The notes beneath the pieces are model-generated. The model saw nothing but the letters and a program-made list of their open reading frames with translations, was not told the origin of the DNA and made no database searches. The position numbers were made by a program, and so were the translations under genes. A stretch of 64,000 nucleotides of DNA from Strongyloides papillosus. Taxonomy: Eukaryota > Nematoda > Chromadorea > Rhabditida > Strongyloididae. Below are positions 1 through 12,058 of the stretch, piece by piece (position 1 is the stretch's first letter; each line of letters begins with the position of its first letter). The stretch lies in contig SRSI01000077.1 in the NCBI GenBank assembly GCA_005656395.1, positions 186,001 through 250,000 on the forward strand, written 5' to 3'.

Positions 1-458
1 ATATTAAATTTACATTTCCTTTCTTGCGTCAAAAAATGAAATATTGAATTATTAAAATATATTTAAGATTAGCAAATAATTCAAGCATAAAAATGTTTCA
101 TTATAATGTGTTTCTTTAATAATCTTTAATAAAGAGAATTTTGAAAAATAACTAATTTATTTTAATTTTGACTATTTATTAATCATTCTAATGTTAGGTA
201 TCACAATTATTAGTTAATATTAAAATTACTAAAAAATACAACAAAATAAATGTATTTTTAAACTACTATTAAATTCCATTAATAAATTTTTAATTGATAA
301 TAAAGATTAGCACAATATTATAATTCTTGAACCCCTAATTATTTTACAACTGATCTGATCTAATAATAAATATTAATTATGAAAATTGATAAATCACATC
401 AAGATTTTCTGATTAAATAAACGATGAGATATAAATTTTTTTAATTAAGATGATTTTC
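1..458. other. AT-rich flank, no gene seen
   Basis: This stretch lies downstream of the GPCR gene's stop codon on the minus strand and probably holds its 3' UTR. I see no open frame with coding character. A possible donor (gtaaga on the minus strand, overlapping the stop at about 461) leaves open a further GPCR exon below position 459, but I could not identify one. Confidence 0.5.
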
Positions 459-1730
459 TTACTGTACACTTATTTCATCATTCAAATGACTTTCTTCATT
501 TTTATCAAAATTTAACTTTAATGTTGCTAGTTCCTGATGGCAGTCATCATTAATCACATTATTACAACTAACATATGCCTTTACTTTAGCATTAATGCCA
601 CCTTTTTGTCTCACTGATCCTCGATTTTCTTTTTTCTTTAAAAATGCAAGTTTTCGATGAATACACGTAGGCATTAAGTCTATAAATGCTGCCCTTAGTT
701 GATAATTTAATGCTGCATATAATAATGGATTCCAAATTGTTGATGTCATAGCAATACAATGCATTACAATACCAAAAAAATAACCTTGGTCACTAATGAA
801 TGTTGGAACCTGGTTAAAATCTCTTAAAATGTTAAAAACAACATTTGGAAGATATGATAATATAAAGGCAACAACCATGCCAATAAACATTCGATTTGTT
901 CTTGCTTTCCTTTTAACAGCAAGTCTTTCTCGATCACTCTCCCAACCATTTTTAGTTTTTGCTTTTTTAAGTAATAAACTTTGGTTTAATTTTAATGATA
1001 TTAATGTATAACATATAATAATTATTGTTAGTGGTATTACAAATTGAACCGCATATATGAGTACTGAGTAGTACATACGAAAATTATCCTTCTCATCACC
1101 CCAATTTTCATCACAAAATTCACCACAAATATTTTTAATTACTTGAATTTGACTATGATATGCACTTGGTAAAGAAAATATTATACCAGCAGCTACATTA
1201 CAAAAAATCCATATGAAAGCTTGACTTTGATTAATTGGCGTTTTCATTGGATAACGTATTAGAATTAAGCGATCTATTGATATGGCAGTAAGTGTTAGTG
1301 TCGAAAAGATTATTGACATTCCCTAAAGTATTTTTTATTATATGTTTTATAAAATACTTTAACTTACTCCTAAAGTATTAAAGATCATACATCCATGCCT
1401 TCCGAAATACCAATTTTTTGCAAAAGCAGTAAATGGTGTTACAGTAGCAGAGATAGTTGAAACAACCATATCTGAACAACTTAGTGACATAATAAAATAA
1501 TTAGGAACTGTTTGGAGCGATTTCGTTCTCGTTACAGCAAGAACTACGCATAAATTTCCAACGATTCCAAAACTTATAATTATGGAATATATAACAGCAA
1601 AAATAAACCATACAGAATAATATGTAGACAAGTCATTTGATGTTTGTCTCACATATTCATTAAGTGTTGTGCAATTCTCAAAGGAATAGGTTCCTTCAGG
1701 AGAATCATAATAATCCACTGCTTCAACCAT
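459..1730 (-). CDS. Neuropeptide receptor, rhodopsin-family GPCR (NPY/NPF-receptor-like)
   Basis: Two exons, 1730-1368 and 1322-459, join in phase 0 across a 45-bp gtaagt...ttttag intron and encode about 408 residues. TM1 carries GNLCVV near residue 58. TM2 has SLSCSD, the TM3 end reads SIDRLILIRYP, and TM7 has NPLLY with an aromatic-rich tail. The second extracellular loop has a Cys-rich CGEFCDENWG segment like those of neuropeptide Y/F and nematode NPR receptors. A basic third loop (KTKNGWESDRERLAVKRK) and a Cys in the tail (a possible palmitoylation site) fit a G-protein-coupled plasma-membrane receptor. The usual DRY motif reads DRL. The long N-terminus has an NCT glycosylation site. The class is clear from these motifs; the exact ligand is not, and the NPR-type assignment is inference. 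Confidence 0.88.
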
Positions 1731-4700
1731 TTAAAATTATATAAATGTATTGAAGTAAAAATATTTTTAGAAATACTGATATATTATTTTATTTTCATTA
1801 AATAAATCTATATTTAATAAATTTTTAATATAGTGATTAAATGGAAATAATAAAAAAAGAATATTAAACAATGAAATCTGTAAAAAATATAAGAAGTTAG
1901 TCATCCTTGAACAAAAAAAACATACAAAACTTGTGTATAAGTTATAAGTTAATTAGTCTCAATTATGGTCTCCTTAAAACTATATATTTGGGAAATTACA
2001 TATTATTTTTAAAAAAATACCATTTAATTAATTTTCTAAAAATTATTATTTATGACTCAAATTTTTTTATTCTATTGTAAATTCATAAATCATAATTTAT
2101 GCTTTACTTGATGTAAAATAATTAATTAATGGGAAATTTAAAATAACTCTTGGCAAAGTATTGTTAATAAACTTTATTTTTATTCTTATAAAATAAATTT
2201 TCTAAGCGAAATAAATATAAATGAGATTTTCAACAAAAATAAAGAAAAAATAATCATCATGTTAGAAAATGACATTCAAGGAAGGATAAGAAAAGATAAA
2301 ATTAATTTTTAGTTATTCTTTGTTTGAAAGTTTTTTTTGTGCTCGATATCTTAAATAAATTTTACAGTTAGGTAAGCATACCAAACCTTAGCAAAAATAT
2401 AATTTCATAACTTTTAAGGCATAAACTTTGACATAAAAATTAAGCAAGGTGAATTGTAATATTCAGTAGTAAATTATTATCATAATATACTATAATGCAA
2501 CCTTACATATAAAATTTAGCTTCACTTTTTTTATTCCAAACATATAATTATAAATTAATTATATTTTTTGTATAAGATAAAAGTATTTTTACTAAATTTT
2601 ATTTTACAATTATTTATATTGTAATTTCCACAAACCATTTTTTTATTTCAAAAATTAAAATATTAAAAACATAAAAAAAACTATGCATTTTTCAAATGTC
2701 AAAAAAATAATATAAAGCTAGACTTCTAAATAATACATTTGAGAAAAAATACTTTGACAGATGCTTACAACTTCATTCACACAATTTCTGTAAAAAATGG
2801 CATATATTAAACAAAATTGTAATTAGTCCTTTATTTATATATTTTTTTTTAAAAAGATAAATATTTACAAAAATCACTATCTTAATAAAAGTTCATAGTT
2901 ATTATTAAAATTGATGTGGGTGTAATACTTCAATTATTACTTCCTTTTTAATAAAATATTATAAAAAAGGAAGACTAAATATTACAAATCTATTTAAACG
3001 TTTTTCAAAAGTATTTTCCTTTAGTTTAAAAAAACATTACACTTAATAAAAAAGAAAATCTTAAATAAAAGCATAAATGAATGAATATATTGTATAGCAT
3101 TTAAACACAAAATTATAGAAATCTTATTATATTTTGTAAGCGTGTTTTTGCCATCAGTGTAAAATTTATTATAAGCAAATTCATTAGCAACATAAATTTG
3201 AAAATTCTTTCTTATAAACTAGTTCAAATTGTCTTTTCCATTGTATATAATAGTTTCTATACATAAAATATTTGGTAAAATTAAAAAATGACAACATTTA
3301 TCAGAAGTTATTGAGAGAAACATTCTATAATTTTTGGTAATCGTCTTTTTTACAAATATAAATATCTAAATGTATAAAACAACAAAAATAAACTACTTTG
3401 TTTATATTACAAATATATGAAATTCTTTCAGTTAAAAATATTATCTTCAAGTTAATAATTAAATTAGTTACTTAAGGAGTAATATGTTTTTTTCTAAAAA
3501 AAGCACTTTAAAATTTAGTGGTTTACAAGTATTCAAAGAGATGGTTATTTAAATAAACATACATAAAAGAAACAAAGATTTTAAAATTTATTTTTATCAG
3601 TATGATCAGTAGTACGTTTTTTCTTTTTAAATTAGATATATTATAAGGAAGTAATAAAAAGAAAATAATGAAATAAGGAATGAGAATTAAACTTACTTTT
3701 TATTGTTATTTTAAAAATGTTTTTATCGTTACAGTATAACAATATTTTATGCATGTATATGACTTTATGAAAATATGACAATCGTCACTTAGGATTTAAT
3801 AAAAAGGAAAATTCATAAAATTTGTATTCATTTCATATATTTATTTATTATATAATTGTCCTGAGTATATAGTACACATAATGTTTTTGTACAATTATAT
3901 TTTTTACTATAATATTTTTGTTTATAACAATTTATAAATTCTATTTTATTTCCCGAATAATTTATAGTTTTCCCTAAAATACAATGTTTATTTAAAAAAA
4001 TAAAAATATATTTAAGATACTATGTAGTTTAAATCTTTACTTCCAAAAAAATTATAACCTTTCAAGTGTTTAGCATAAAAAAAAGAAATATAACAAGTAA
4101 TTGGCATAAAGTTTTAAAATTGATAATAGAAATACTAGCAAAAGCTAAATTTATAAATATATGACTTTTTAAAAAGTACAACTTTACACATTTAATAAAA
4201 AAAGAAAACTAAAAAAAATTGTTATTTATATAAAAAAAGGCAGTTGATGTCAAAACTATAATTGCAAATCGGGTATTTTAACAATGTAGGAGGATAAATT
4301 TATAACATGACTCTAAAATGATGAATAGTTAGAGCATTTAAAAAAATGAGAAGGAATTTAATAATCATACGAATTTTTATCTTCCAAATTAATCGTTTCA
4401 TGAATGTTAAAAAAGAGTAGATATCAATTAAAAAAAACGATAACTTTTAGTGATGTTCCTTAATCATTAGAAAAATTAAATTACATATTTTTCATGTTTG
4501 AAGTGTCGAAGATTTGTATGTGTAATAGTATAATAAAGTCTATCATTAAATTAGCATCGTTTTCTACTTAATGCGCAAAACATTTGATGCTATTTTAGAT
4601 TATATTAGTACCGTTATTTAAAATATTAACTGAGCTAAAAACAGAAAAAAAAAGATTTACCTAATTAATGCTTAACAAAATTTTTAAATTTTTAGAAGTA

Positions 4701-7700
4701 AATAGTTTTATAAGAAAAATATTAATAATAAAAATTTATAAAGTACGCCTATAAAATTATTTTTTGTTTTTCATATATAACACTAAATTATATATTGTTT
4801 TAAAGGATGTGTTTTATATTGTAGTTCAAAGAATAGTAATTTTTAATATCTATATAAAATACTAGAAAATTTGATAAAAGTTATGAAAAATAAAATATGA
4901 TAATGAAAAAATTTTTTAGTTATTGTCAAAGTTTGCTACGTAAAAAGAACCACTTAAATAAGATTCTGTAATTAACTGAAGGGGGATAAAACTTAGCATA
5001 TAACAGTATAGTTAGGAAATGACTATAAATAAAATTTTACGTGGTACATTTTATTAACAAACTACTTTCAATATCCATGTACTTTGTGTTGGCAGGAAGA
5101 TGAAATATTTTGATACAAATTCAAAGAGTATCCATAAAATTATTATTGAAAAATTAATAAAATGCCATTTCATTAAAATACTTTCATACATTTATTTAAA
5201 AATTCGCATTTTTATAATTTTATTTAAATGCATAAATGGTAAATTATAATATTAAAATGACTAATAACTTTTTATCTTGGATTATATAAATAAAATTTTA
5301 AAATAAGTTATTTTTAATCTTTTAATAAATAATTACCTTTATTAAAAATATTTAAATATATTACATATTTATAGAAAAATTAAAAAATAATAATAAGTAA
5401 ATTTTATTATTATTAAATATGATTGTTTCAACATGTTGTTAAACATGGACTATTTAACAAGTAAGAATTTAATTATTTTTTCAATATATTGCAATAGATT
5501 TTACAATGTAGTAGAAAAAGTTATGCATTAGGAAAAAGATTTAAAAAAGATTTTTTGTTGATATCAAGCTACACCAGTTAGATTAATGAGCTTTACTATT
5601 TAGAGATGTCTCTTTCAAAGACTGAAACTAGAATTGTAAAAGCAAAAAATATTGCAATACATGGAAATTTAGAAGTTTTATGTTTGAGGAATTTACTATT
5701 TGACATATATTAAATGATGAAATCATCATTTCACTAATATTTTAATTTTTAAGCATAACTAAATGAGAAGAAGAGGAAAATAAACAAAATAACATTAATA
5801 TATAGTGGAGGACTTAATTAGTGATTTATTTGAAATTATTACACCATATTATATTTAAACAAACAACCACAAACGACATATTAAAGTCAAAATAGTCCAA
5901 TCTTTCAAAAATAAAAATGACGAAATTGAGGGAAATTAAGAGTATCAAGTCAATATAATTGAAATTTATAAATATTTCTTGAATAGTAGAAATTCAGGAA
6001 TAAATAAATGAAAAATAATATATTTAAAAATTAAAGATGTGCATATACACAAGCTAATACACACTTTCCATTCTTAGCAATGACTTCTTTATTGATATAT
6101 GATATCTTTTAAAAAAAATATGATCGTTTTAGATAAATATTCTATTTCCATAAACTATATGATATCATGATAGAAAAAAATTTATCATAAAAAATGTAAG
6201 ATTATGATATCGAAATAATCAAATTTTTTTATTTAAAAAAGCACTAAATGTTGAAAGTATATTTCGTAATTTTTTAAGTGTTAATATTTTATCAAGCTAT
6301 AAGTTTATTTTAATTTTTTTCACTCTTTAAAAACAGACAATGTAAGTATTTTTAGTTTTTTTCCATTAAATAATTAGCAATTATACTTTCAATGGTTGCA
6401 ACAAAAAGCTATTGTTCTTAAGTATCTATATTTATATGTCAAATAAGCCTACAGTTTTTATTAAATATTAGTTAAAAAAATGGATAACACTTTTCAAGCG
6501 TAAAAATAAAAAATGTTTTTAGAGCTTTTAAGTATGTATAACTAAATTTAAAAACTTTTACAGTAAAAAGCATAATTCTAATGATAATTACCAAAAAATA
6601 GATGTACTTTTGTTTCCTTACTTAAATGCAAAATATTTTTATAAAATTATCTTTGTATAGAAAAGTTAAGCTGAAATAGTAAAATTTACTTGTTGTTATA
6701 AATATATATCTAACAAAATGAATAAAAAGTTCAAAGTTTTATAAAAAAAATTATATACCTACGTACACCTAAATTTTATGGCTATTGAATTCTTTTTCAT
6801 AAATATTTATAATATTGAATGCCTTAATAATTTAATCACAAAAAGCGCTTATTGTTTATTATTTAAATCTTTAAAACGTTTTTATAAATATATGAACAAT
6901 TTGTTTTAGACTAGCATTCTAAATCACATTTAATAAAAATGTATAACAATACCTTATATAAATATTAAAGAGACCTAAATTTCTGTATTTTTTTTGAACA
7001 ATCTATAGAGGAAGTAGAAAAATTTTTTTGTTTGTAAAGGCTTTTTATTTTAGTAATTAAAAATATTCAAGTATAATAACAAATAAAATATTTTTTTTTA
7101 TGATCATCATTCTATATATCTTAAACTTTATTTTGTATAAATTATTTTTATTAAATATTATACTTCTGTTAAATTTAGTAAAGTGTTTCATAACAATAAA
7201 AATATGCACTTATAGAAGAAATAATTAAAAAGAATGAATCGTCAGTATATTATGTTGGTTAGTGATAATATTCAAGGTAACAATTAAATGCATTATTATA
7301 AAGTTAGTGCAAATAATAAAACTTTTTTAACAAAAGTAAAAATCTTTTCTAATAACTTTGATATTAGTTAAATAATTCAGCAAATAAAACAAGCCTTTTT
7401 AATTACAAAAATTATTTTCCAACATTTTAAGTAAAAAATATGTAATTGAGATAATTTACTTCAAATAATTTGTTATTCGATTAAAAATTACATTATGTAA
7501 ACGGATTTTAAAGTCAAATGATAATGATTCAAACATTATTTAAATTCCCAAAATAATTGCTATACTAATTAAATTTTATATAATTATATCCTTTTTTAAG
7601 AAAAATTTTAAGAAAGTATTTTAGATTTTATAAAAAAATTTTACACATACTTTAAATTAAACATAAATCATAGTAACAAAGATTAATAAATTTATGAGAT

Positions 7701-8340
7701 TAAAAAATTTTATACATTTCTAATCATACTATTTGACAATTTTAAAAAATTGTAAAAATTTTTTACATCAATATTAATGTCTGATAAAATATTAAATAAG
7801 AATACTGTAAATAATTAATTTATTAAAGAATTATATAGAAACAATAATTTAATAAAAAAAATTATATTTTTTTTGTTTTATAAGGTATTCAGATAATTAT
7901 CATAGAGTCATTTATGATGTGAAAAAATTCTTAATAAATATTTTTTATCTTAAAATTCAATATTCTTAGAAAGATGAATAAAAGTTTTTTTACATTTAAA
8001 GATATTTATTACCATAAACTATTTAAGGTTATTATTAAAATTAATTATTATTTATAAAATAGAATATAAATTAAAATAAAAAAAAGGACAATCCGTCTGT
8101 TAGTAATTAATATAAAAAAATGTAATTAATTTTAACACGTGTTATTTTTTATTTTATATAAATTTTAATAACTATTTATATTACATATAAGTGTACTTAT
8201 AAAAAAAGACTTTTTTAAACTATAATGTACTCGTTATCTTGAAAAATGCATTGCCTTCATTGTTTAGAAATCATAATAAGAAATCTTTTATCCTGAAAAT
8301 AATAATTAATAGATATTAAAATTAAAAATAAATTTAAAAA
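1731..8340. other. 6.6 kb AT-rich intergenic region
   Basis: No open frame of convincing length or composition is visible on either strand. The sequence is homopolymer-rich. It presumably contains the upstream region of the GPCR gene and the 3' flank of the thrombospondin-repeat gene. Three GATATC words cluster within about 110 bp (6101, 6161 and 6206), the middle one in a 10-bp palindrome. Nothing else stands out. Confidence 0.5.
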
Positions 8341-9358
8341 CTAACCTATGAGACCTCCTACTGATACTACACCACCATTATTGTTGGATGATGTACCGCA
8401 TGTTGTACATGTTATTGGTTGTTTAGGTGCTGTATTACACGTAGTACATGGAGATGGTGTTTGATTAACTAATGGTCCACAAGTAGGACAAGTAACTGGA
8501 GGTTTCGTAACTGATGTTTGACATTTATTACATGTTGGGGGATCATTTTGAGATGGACAATTTGTGTATGAAGAACAAGTCTGTTGTTGATACGATTCTC
8601 CCGGGCACTAAAAAATATTAAAATAAGATATAGTTTCCAAAAAAGTATTATCTACTTACATTTCCACAAGTACAAAGTCTTATACGATTTCTCTGTCCAG
8701 TACCACATTGATTTGAACAATTAGTCCATTCTTGCCATTCATTAAAATTGCAACACGTTTGAGTATTACATTGCCTAATTTCTTGACTTGAACCAGAACA
8801 TTGACATACTCCACATTGTGTATTACATTGCCTTGTTCTTGTTTGTACACCTCCACCACATGAAACACTGCATTGTGTCCAAGAAGACCAATTTTGCCAT
8901 GTTGGTTGTTGTGGTTCATCATATTGAATGCAATTCTCAATTTCTTCATTATTTCCTTGACAAGATCCTGATAAACATTGTCTTGTTCTTTTTTTAACAT
9001 ATCCTTGATTTGTCTCCTCGCATAAACCCCACTCACTCCAACTACTCCATGAACCTGTTGATCCTCCACATACATTACATCCACCACCATTATTTGGAGT
9101 ACAGTGACGTGCTTCTTCATTTCCACCAACACATCCACTTCCCATACATTGTCTTGTTCTTACTTGACCATAACTTCCAGAATAACTTTGGCACAAACCC
9201 CATTCTCCCCAATTACTCCATTGACCAGTTGGATTTTGTTGAGGTTGTCCACATACATTACATCCAAGTTGTGTTGGGACAGCACCTTGCCCTATAGGTG
9301 TAGTATCAATATAAGGAATTAATAATATTACAAATATAAGTAAATTTAAATGAAACAT
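8341..9358 (-). CDS. Secreted protein with thrombospondin type-1 repeats and a CxxC-rich tail
   Basis: Exon 1 (9358-8660) and exon 2 (8607-8341) join in phase 0 and give about 321 residues. A hydrophobic N-terminus (MFHLNLLIFVILLIPYI) is a signal peptide. There follow TSP1-type repeats: two divergent ones (W.NWGEWGLC and W.SWSEWGLC), one canonical (WSSWTQCSVSCGGGVQTRTR) and a partial one crossing the splice site (EWQEWTNCSNQCGTGQRNR). The WxxW tracts suggest C-mannosylation. Two CNVCG motifs precede the first repeats, and exon 2 is a Cys/Pro/Thr-rich tail with at least four CxxC motifs. The protein is probably extracellular, in matrix or cuticle, or excreted/secreted. TSP1 proteins act in adhesion and matrix binding; no specific role can be assigned. 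A gttagt word overlaps the stop, so a longer 3' end is possible. Confidence 0.82.
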
Positions 9359-10660
9359 TGTAAGTATGTATATTTTTTTAAGTATGAAGTGATTGTCAAA
9401 GTGATATCAATTTATATAGTGAGATAATTTATAAACTTGACAGCTATCAAGAAAAAAAATTTACTTACTTAATGATTCACAGAAAATTGTTGTTTATTTA
9501 TAGGTTTTTATAAAATTTCCAGGATATGATAAAGTAGGGTAAAATTAATCTTATAACTAATATTTGCTAACTTTTAAAGAATAAAGTTCATATAAAAATA
9601 GCCACATTTATTTAACAACATACTATAGAGAAGTAGTAAAATTAAATTTACCTCAAATCTAGTTACTCTTAAAGTAACGTGGAACATCTTTTGTGTTTGC
9701 ACTTTTAAGATAATTTTGAAGAATGAGTCATATATATGACAAATTAATAATACCATATTAGCAGGTTAATATATTTTTTCAAGAACATTATTATATTAAG
9801 ATTGGTCCAAATTTACTTTATAAGATAAAAATTATCAATAATGTTATTTACAAATAAACTTGTTTAATTTACTAAATATTTCTTTGTCAAAAAAAATCTT
9901 ATCCTATTCAAATATTGTTAAAATATTATTGTAATATCTTTTTCCTTATCTTCGATACCTTTAAATGCTTTAAATTCTATATGTCTCTAGAGTTATATTA
10001 AAAAAATTATAAAAACTTGAATTTCAAGAATTATGACAAATGAAATCATGTAGAATGTTATTTTATTAAATAAAGTAATTGTTACGAAATGCAAAAACAT
10101 TTATTATTTATGGAATGTGAATAACATTAATAATTGTCTTTTGTTTATAATATTTTCTTTCCAGACATTTATAATAATACTTTTATATATATCAAGAATT
10201 AAAAACTTTAGAAAGCTTATATTAATTACTTAAGAGTAATACATATTTGATAAAATAAAAAAGTCTGATAAATTGTATATAGTAGTTTATATTTTTAGAA
10301 AGATAAATATGTTTGAGTAAAAATAGGATTAATTCTAATGTTTTTTTAACAGTATTAATTGTTTGTATATTTTATTTATAAGATTTATGGTAAAAGAAGT
10401 TCTTCTTGGATAAAATAAGATACTTACATATTTTTCGTCAAACTTTAACATATTACAAAATTTATTTATACAATATATTCAATAAACTTAGTGCAAATAA
10501 AAATTATAAATATCGTGAAATACAAAGATTAAATTTTGTCCAAGTAAAAGCTTTATTATTTAAAATTAATTTATTTATATACTTTTAAAAAAATAATTAT
10601 AAAAAGTTAAATTTTAAATGATTTTTAAGTTTTTAACCAATACTTTAAAACATTAAAAAA
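9359..10660. other. Intergenic, nothing identified
   Basis: AT-rich sequence between the start of the TSP1 gene and the stop of the glycosyltransferase gene, both on the minus strand. Short open frames here are composed of AT-rich codons and look like chance. Around 9661 a 6-bp inverted repeat (GTTACT/AGTAAC) with a 5-nt loop could form a weak hairpin. Confidence 0.45.
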
Positions 10661-12058
10661 CTACAAACATTTTATTGGTTGATTGTTCTTATCTGTTCTT
10701 CCATAGAATGGTGTACCTCTGTTTATAAAAATAGATGGAATTTTTCTGTTATATATATTTAAACGCATCTTTCTATATAAATATTCTTCCCAACAATAAA
10801 ATGCACCATAATCAAATTGTGGTCTTATTCTATATGCTAATATATTTGGAAGGTTCTTTAATTCTGATAAATTTTCTATTCCTAAATCACATATAGAATG
10901 ATGTAGTGAACGTGATTTGCATGCTAAAATATCTTGTGGAGTTAATCTTCTAACATATTTAATTAAATCACCATCATTAGTAATCTTTTTAATGCAGGAG
11001 GGATTAATTCGATTAGGTACTAGAAGTGCATTATTTAATAATAATGTTGGCCAAACAATTTCATCCACACCATAATAATCTTTATCAGTTTTATTAATAA
11101 AATTTTCTACAGTTAAATTTTTTACAATATATTCTATTGTGGATCGAGAGAATGCTGATCCAACAAAGCCAACATAAATTTTTATATTTTTATTTATTAA
11201 CTTCTTATTTTCGTTTCTTCTATCATCTGTAATTATTACATTTAATATTGTTAGAAAATTTTCCCTAACCTTTTTTAAATATTTTTATATCTTTATATGA
11301 CCATGAAGTATTATAGTCATATCTTTGCCATTGTTTTGGATGACGATGTAATGTAAATAATGGTTTATCATTAAATTTTTTTAGTATTTCAACAATTTCT
11401 CGATTAGTTTTAAGTAGTAAATCATCTGTCTTAAAAAATATGTTTATTTTATACAGCTTAAAAATACCTGTAAAAGGAAAAGATATTTCCAATTTTTGTT
11501 AATTAATTTTTTCATACACGCATAATGTGATTTAACACCTCCCTTTCCAGAACTATTCATTTCATATTGTTCTTCAGCAACATAAACATTATTAAAACAG
11601 CTTGCTAACTGTTTTACTTTTTTTAAAAGTTCCAAATTTTTTATATCGACATTATAACAATAATGATTTTGTGGAGAATATGAAGAGAGTAACATTAATT
11701 CAACAACAGCATAATCCTATAATACATATATGTATTACATATCAAAATATAAATATACCTTATGAACATTTCTAGCATATGCTATTGGAAAATTTTCTTC
11801 CTCTTTTGAGTAAGGTTTCATTGAATAATATCCACGATTTTTGATATCTTCACAACTCATTGATAAATTTTTCGGAATGTAATTTTCTCCATATCTTTTA
11901 ATTTTCATTTTTTTTATATACTCAGCTTTATTTTTTAATAAATAATCGCATTTTAGCTTCATATTATTTGGATTCCATTGAGTAGTCAGGAAAACCGTTT
12001 TTTTAGCAATTATTAAAATGCAATTATATAAAATTAAAAATGAAATAATCATTTTCAT
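10661..12058 (-). CDS. Core-2/I-branching beta-1,6-N-acetylglucosaminyltransferase-like protein (GT14)
   Basis: Four exons (12058-11759, 11716-11468, 11429-11270, 11226-10661) join in frame to about 424 residues. The N-terminus is a short hydrophobic anchor (MKMIISFLILYNCILIIA), as in type II Golgi glycosyltransferases. Family landmarks are CEDIKNRGYY, FPIAYARNVHKDYAVVELM, the NHYCYNVDIKN segment, NWKYLFLLQ...LLLKTNREIVEIL, and the C-terminal acceptor-site region FSRSTIEYIV...YYGVDEIVWPTL. This family adds branching GlcNAc to O-glycans in the Golgi and is expanded in nematodes (GLY-1-like proteins). The substrate cannot be told from sequence. The third donor is gttagg in phase 1; the other junctions are conventional. 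The join across exons reproduces family order, which supports the model. Confidence 0.87.

Noticed and set aside
6090..6215. Cluster of three GATATC words as a regulatory element
   Set aside because: In DNA this AT-rich, such words are expected by chance, and no nearby gene gives them a role.
8680..9322. Several long open frames overlapping the TSP1 gene on both strands
   Set aside because: They are shadows of the real exon. The Cys/Trp pattern and signal peptide exist in only one frame.
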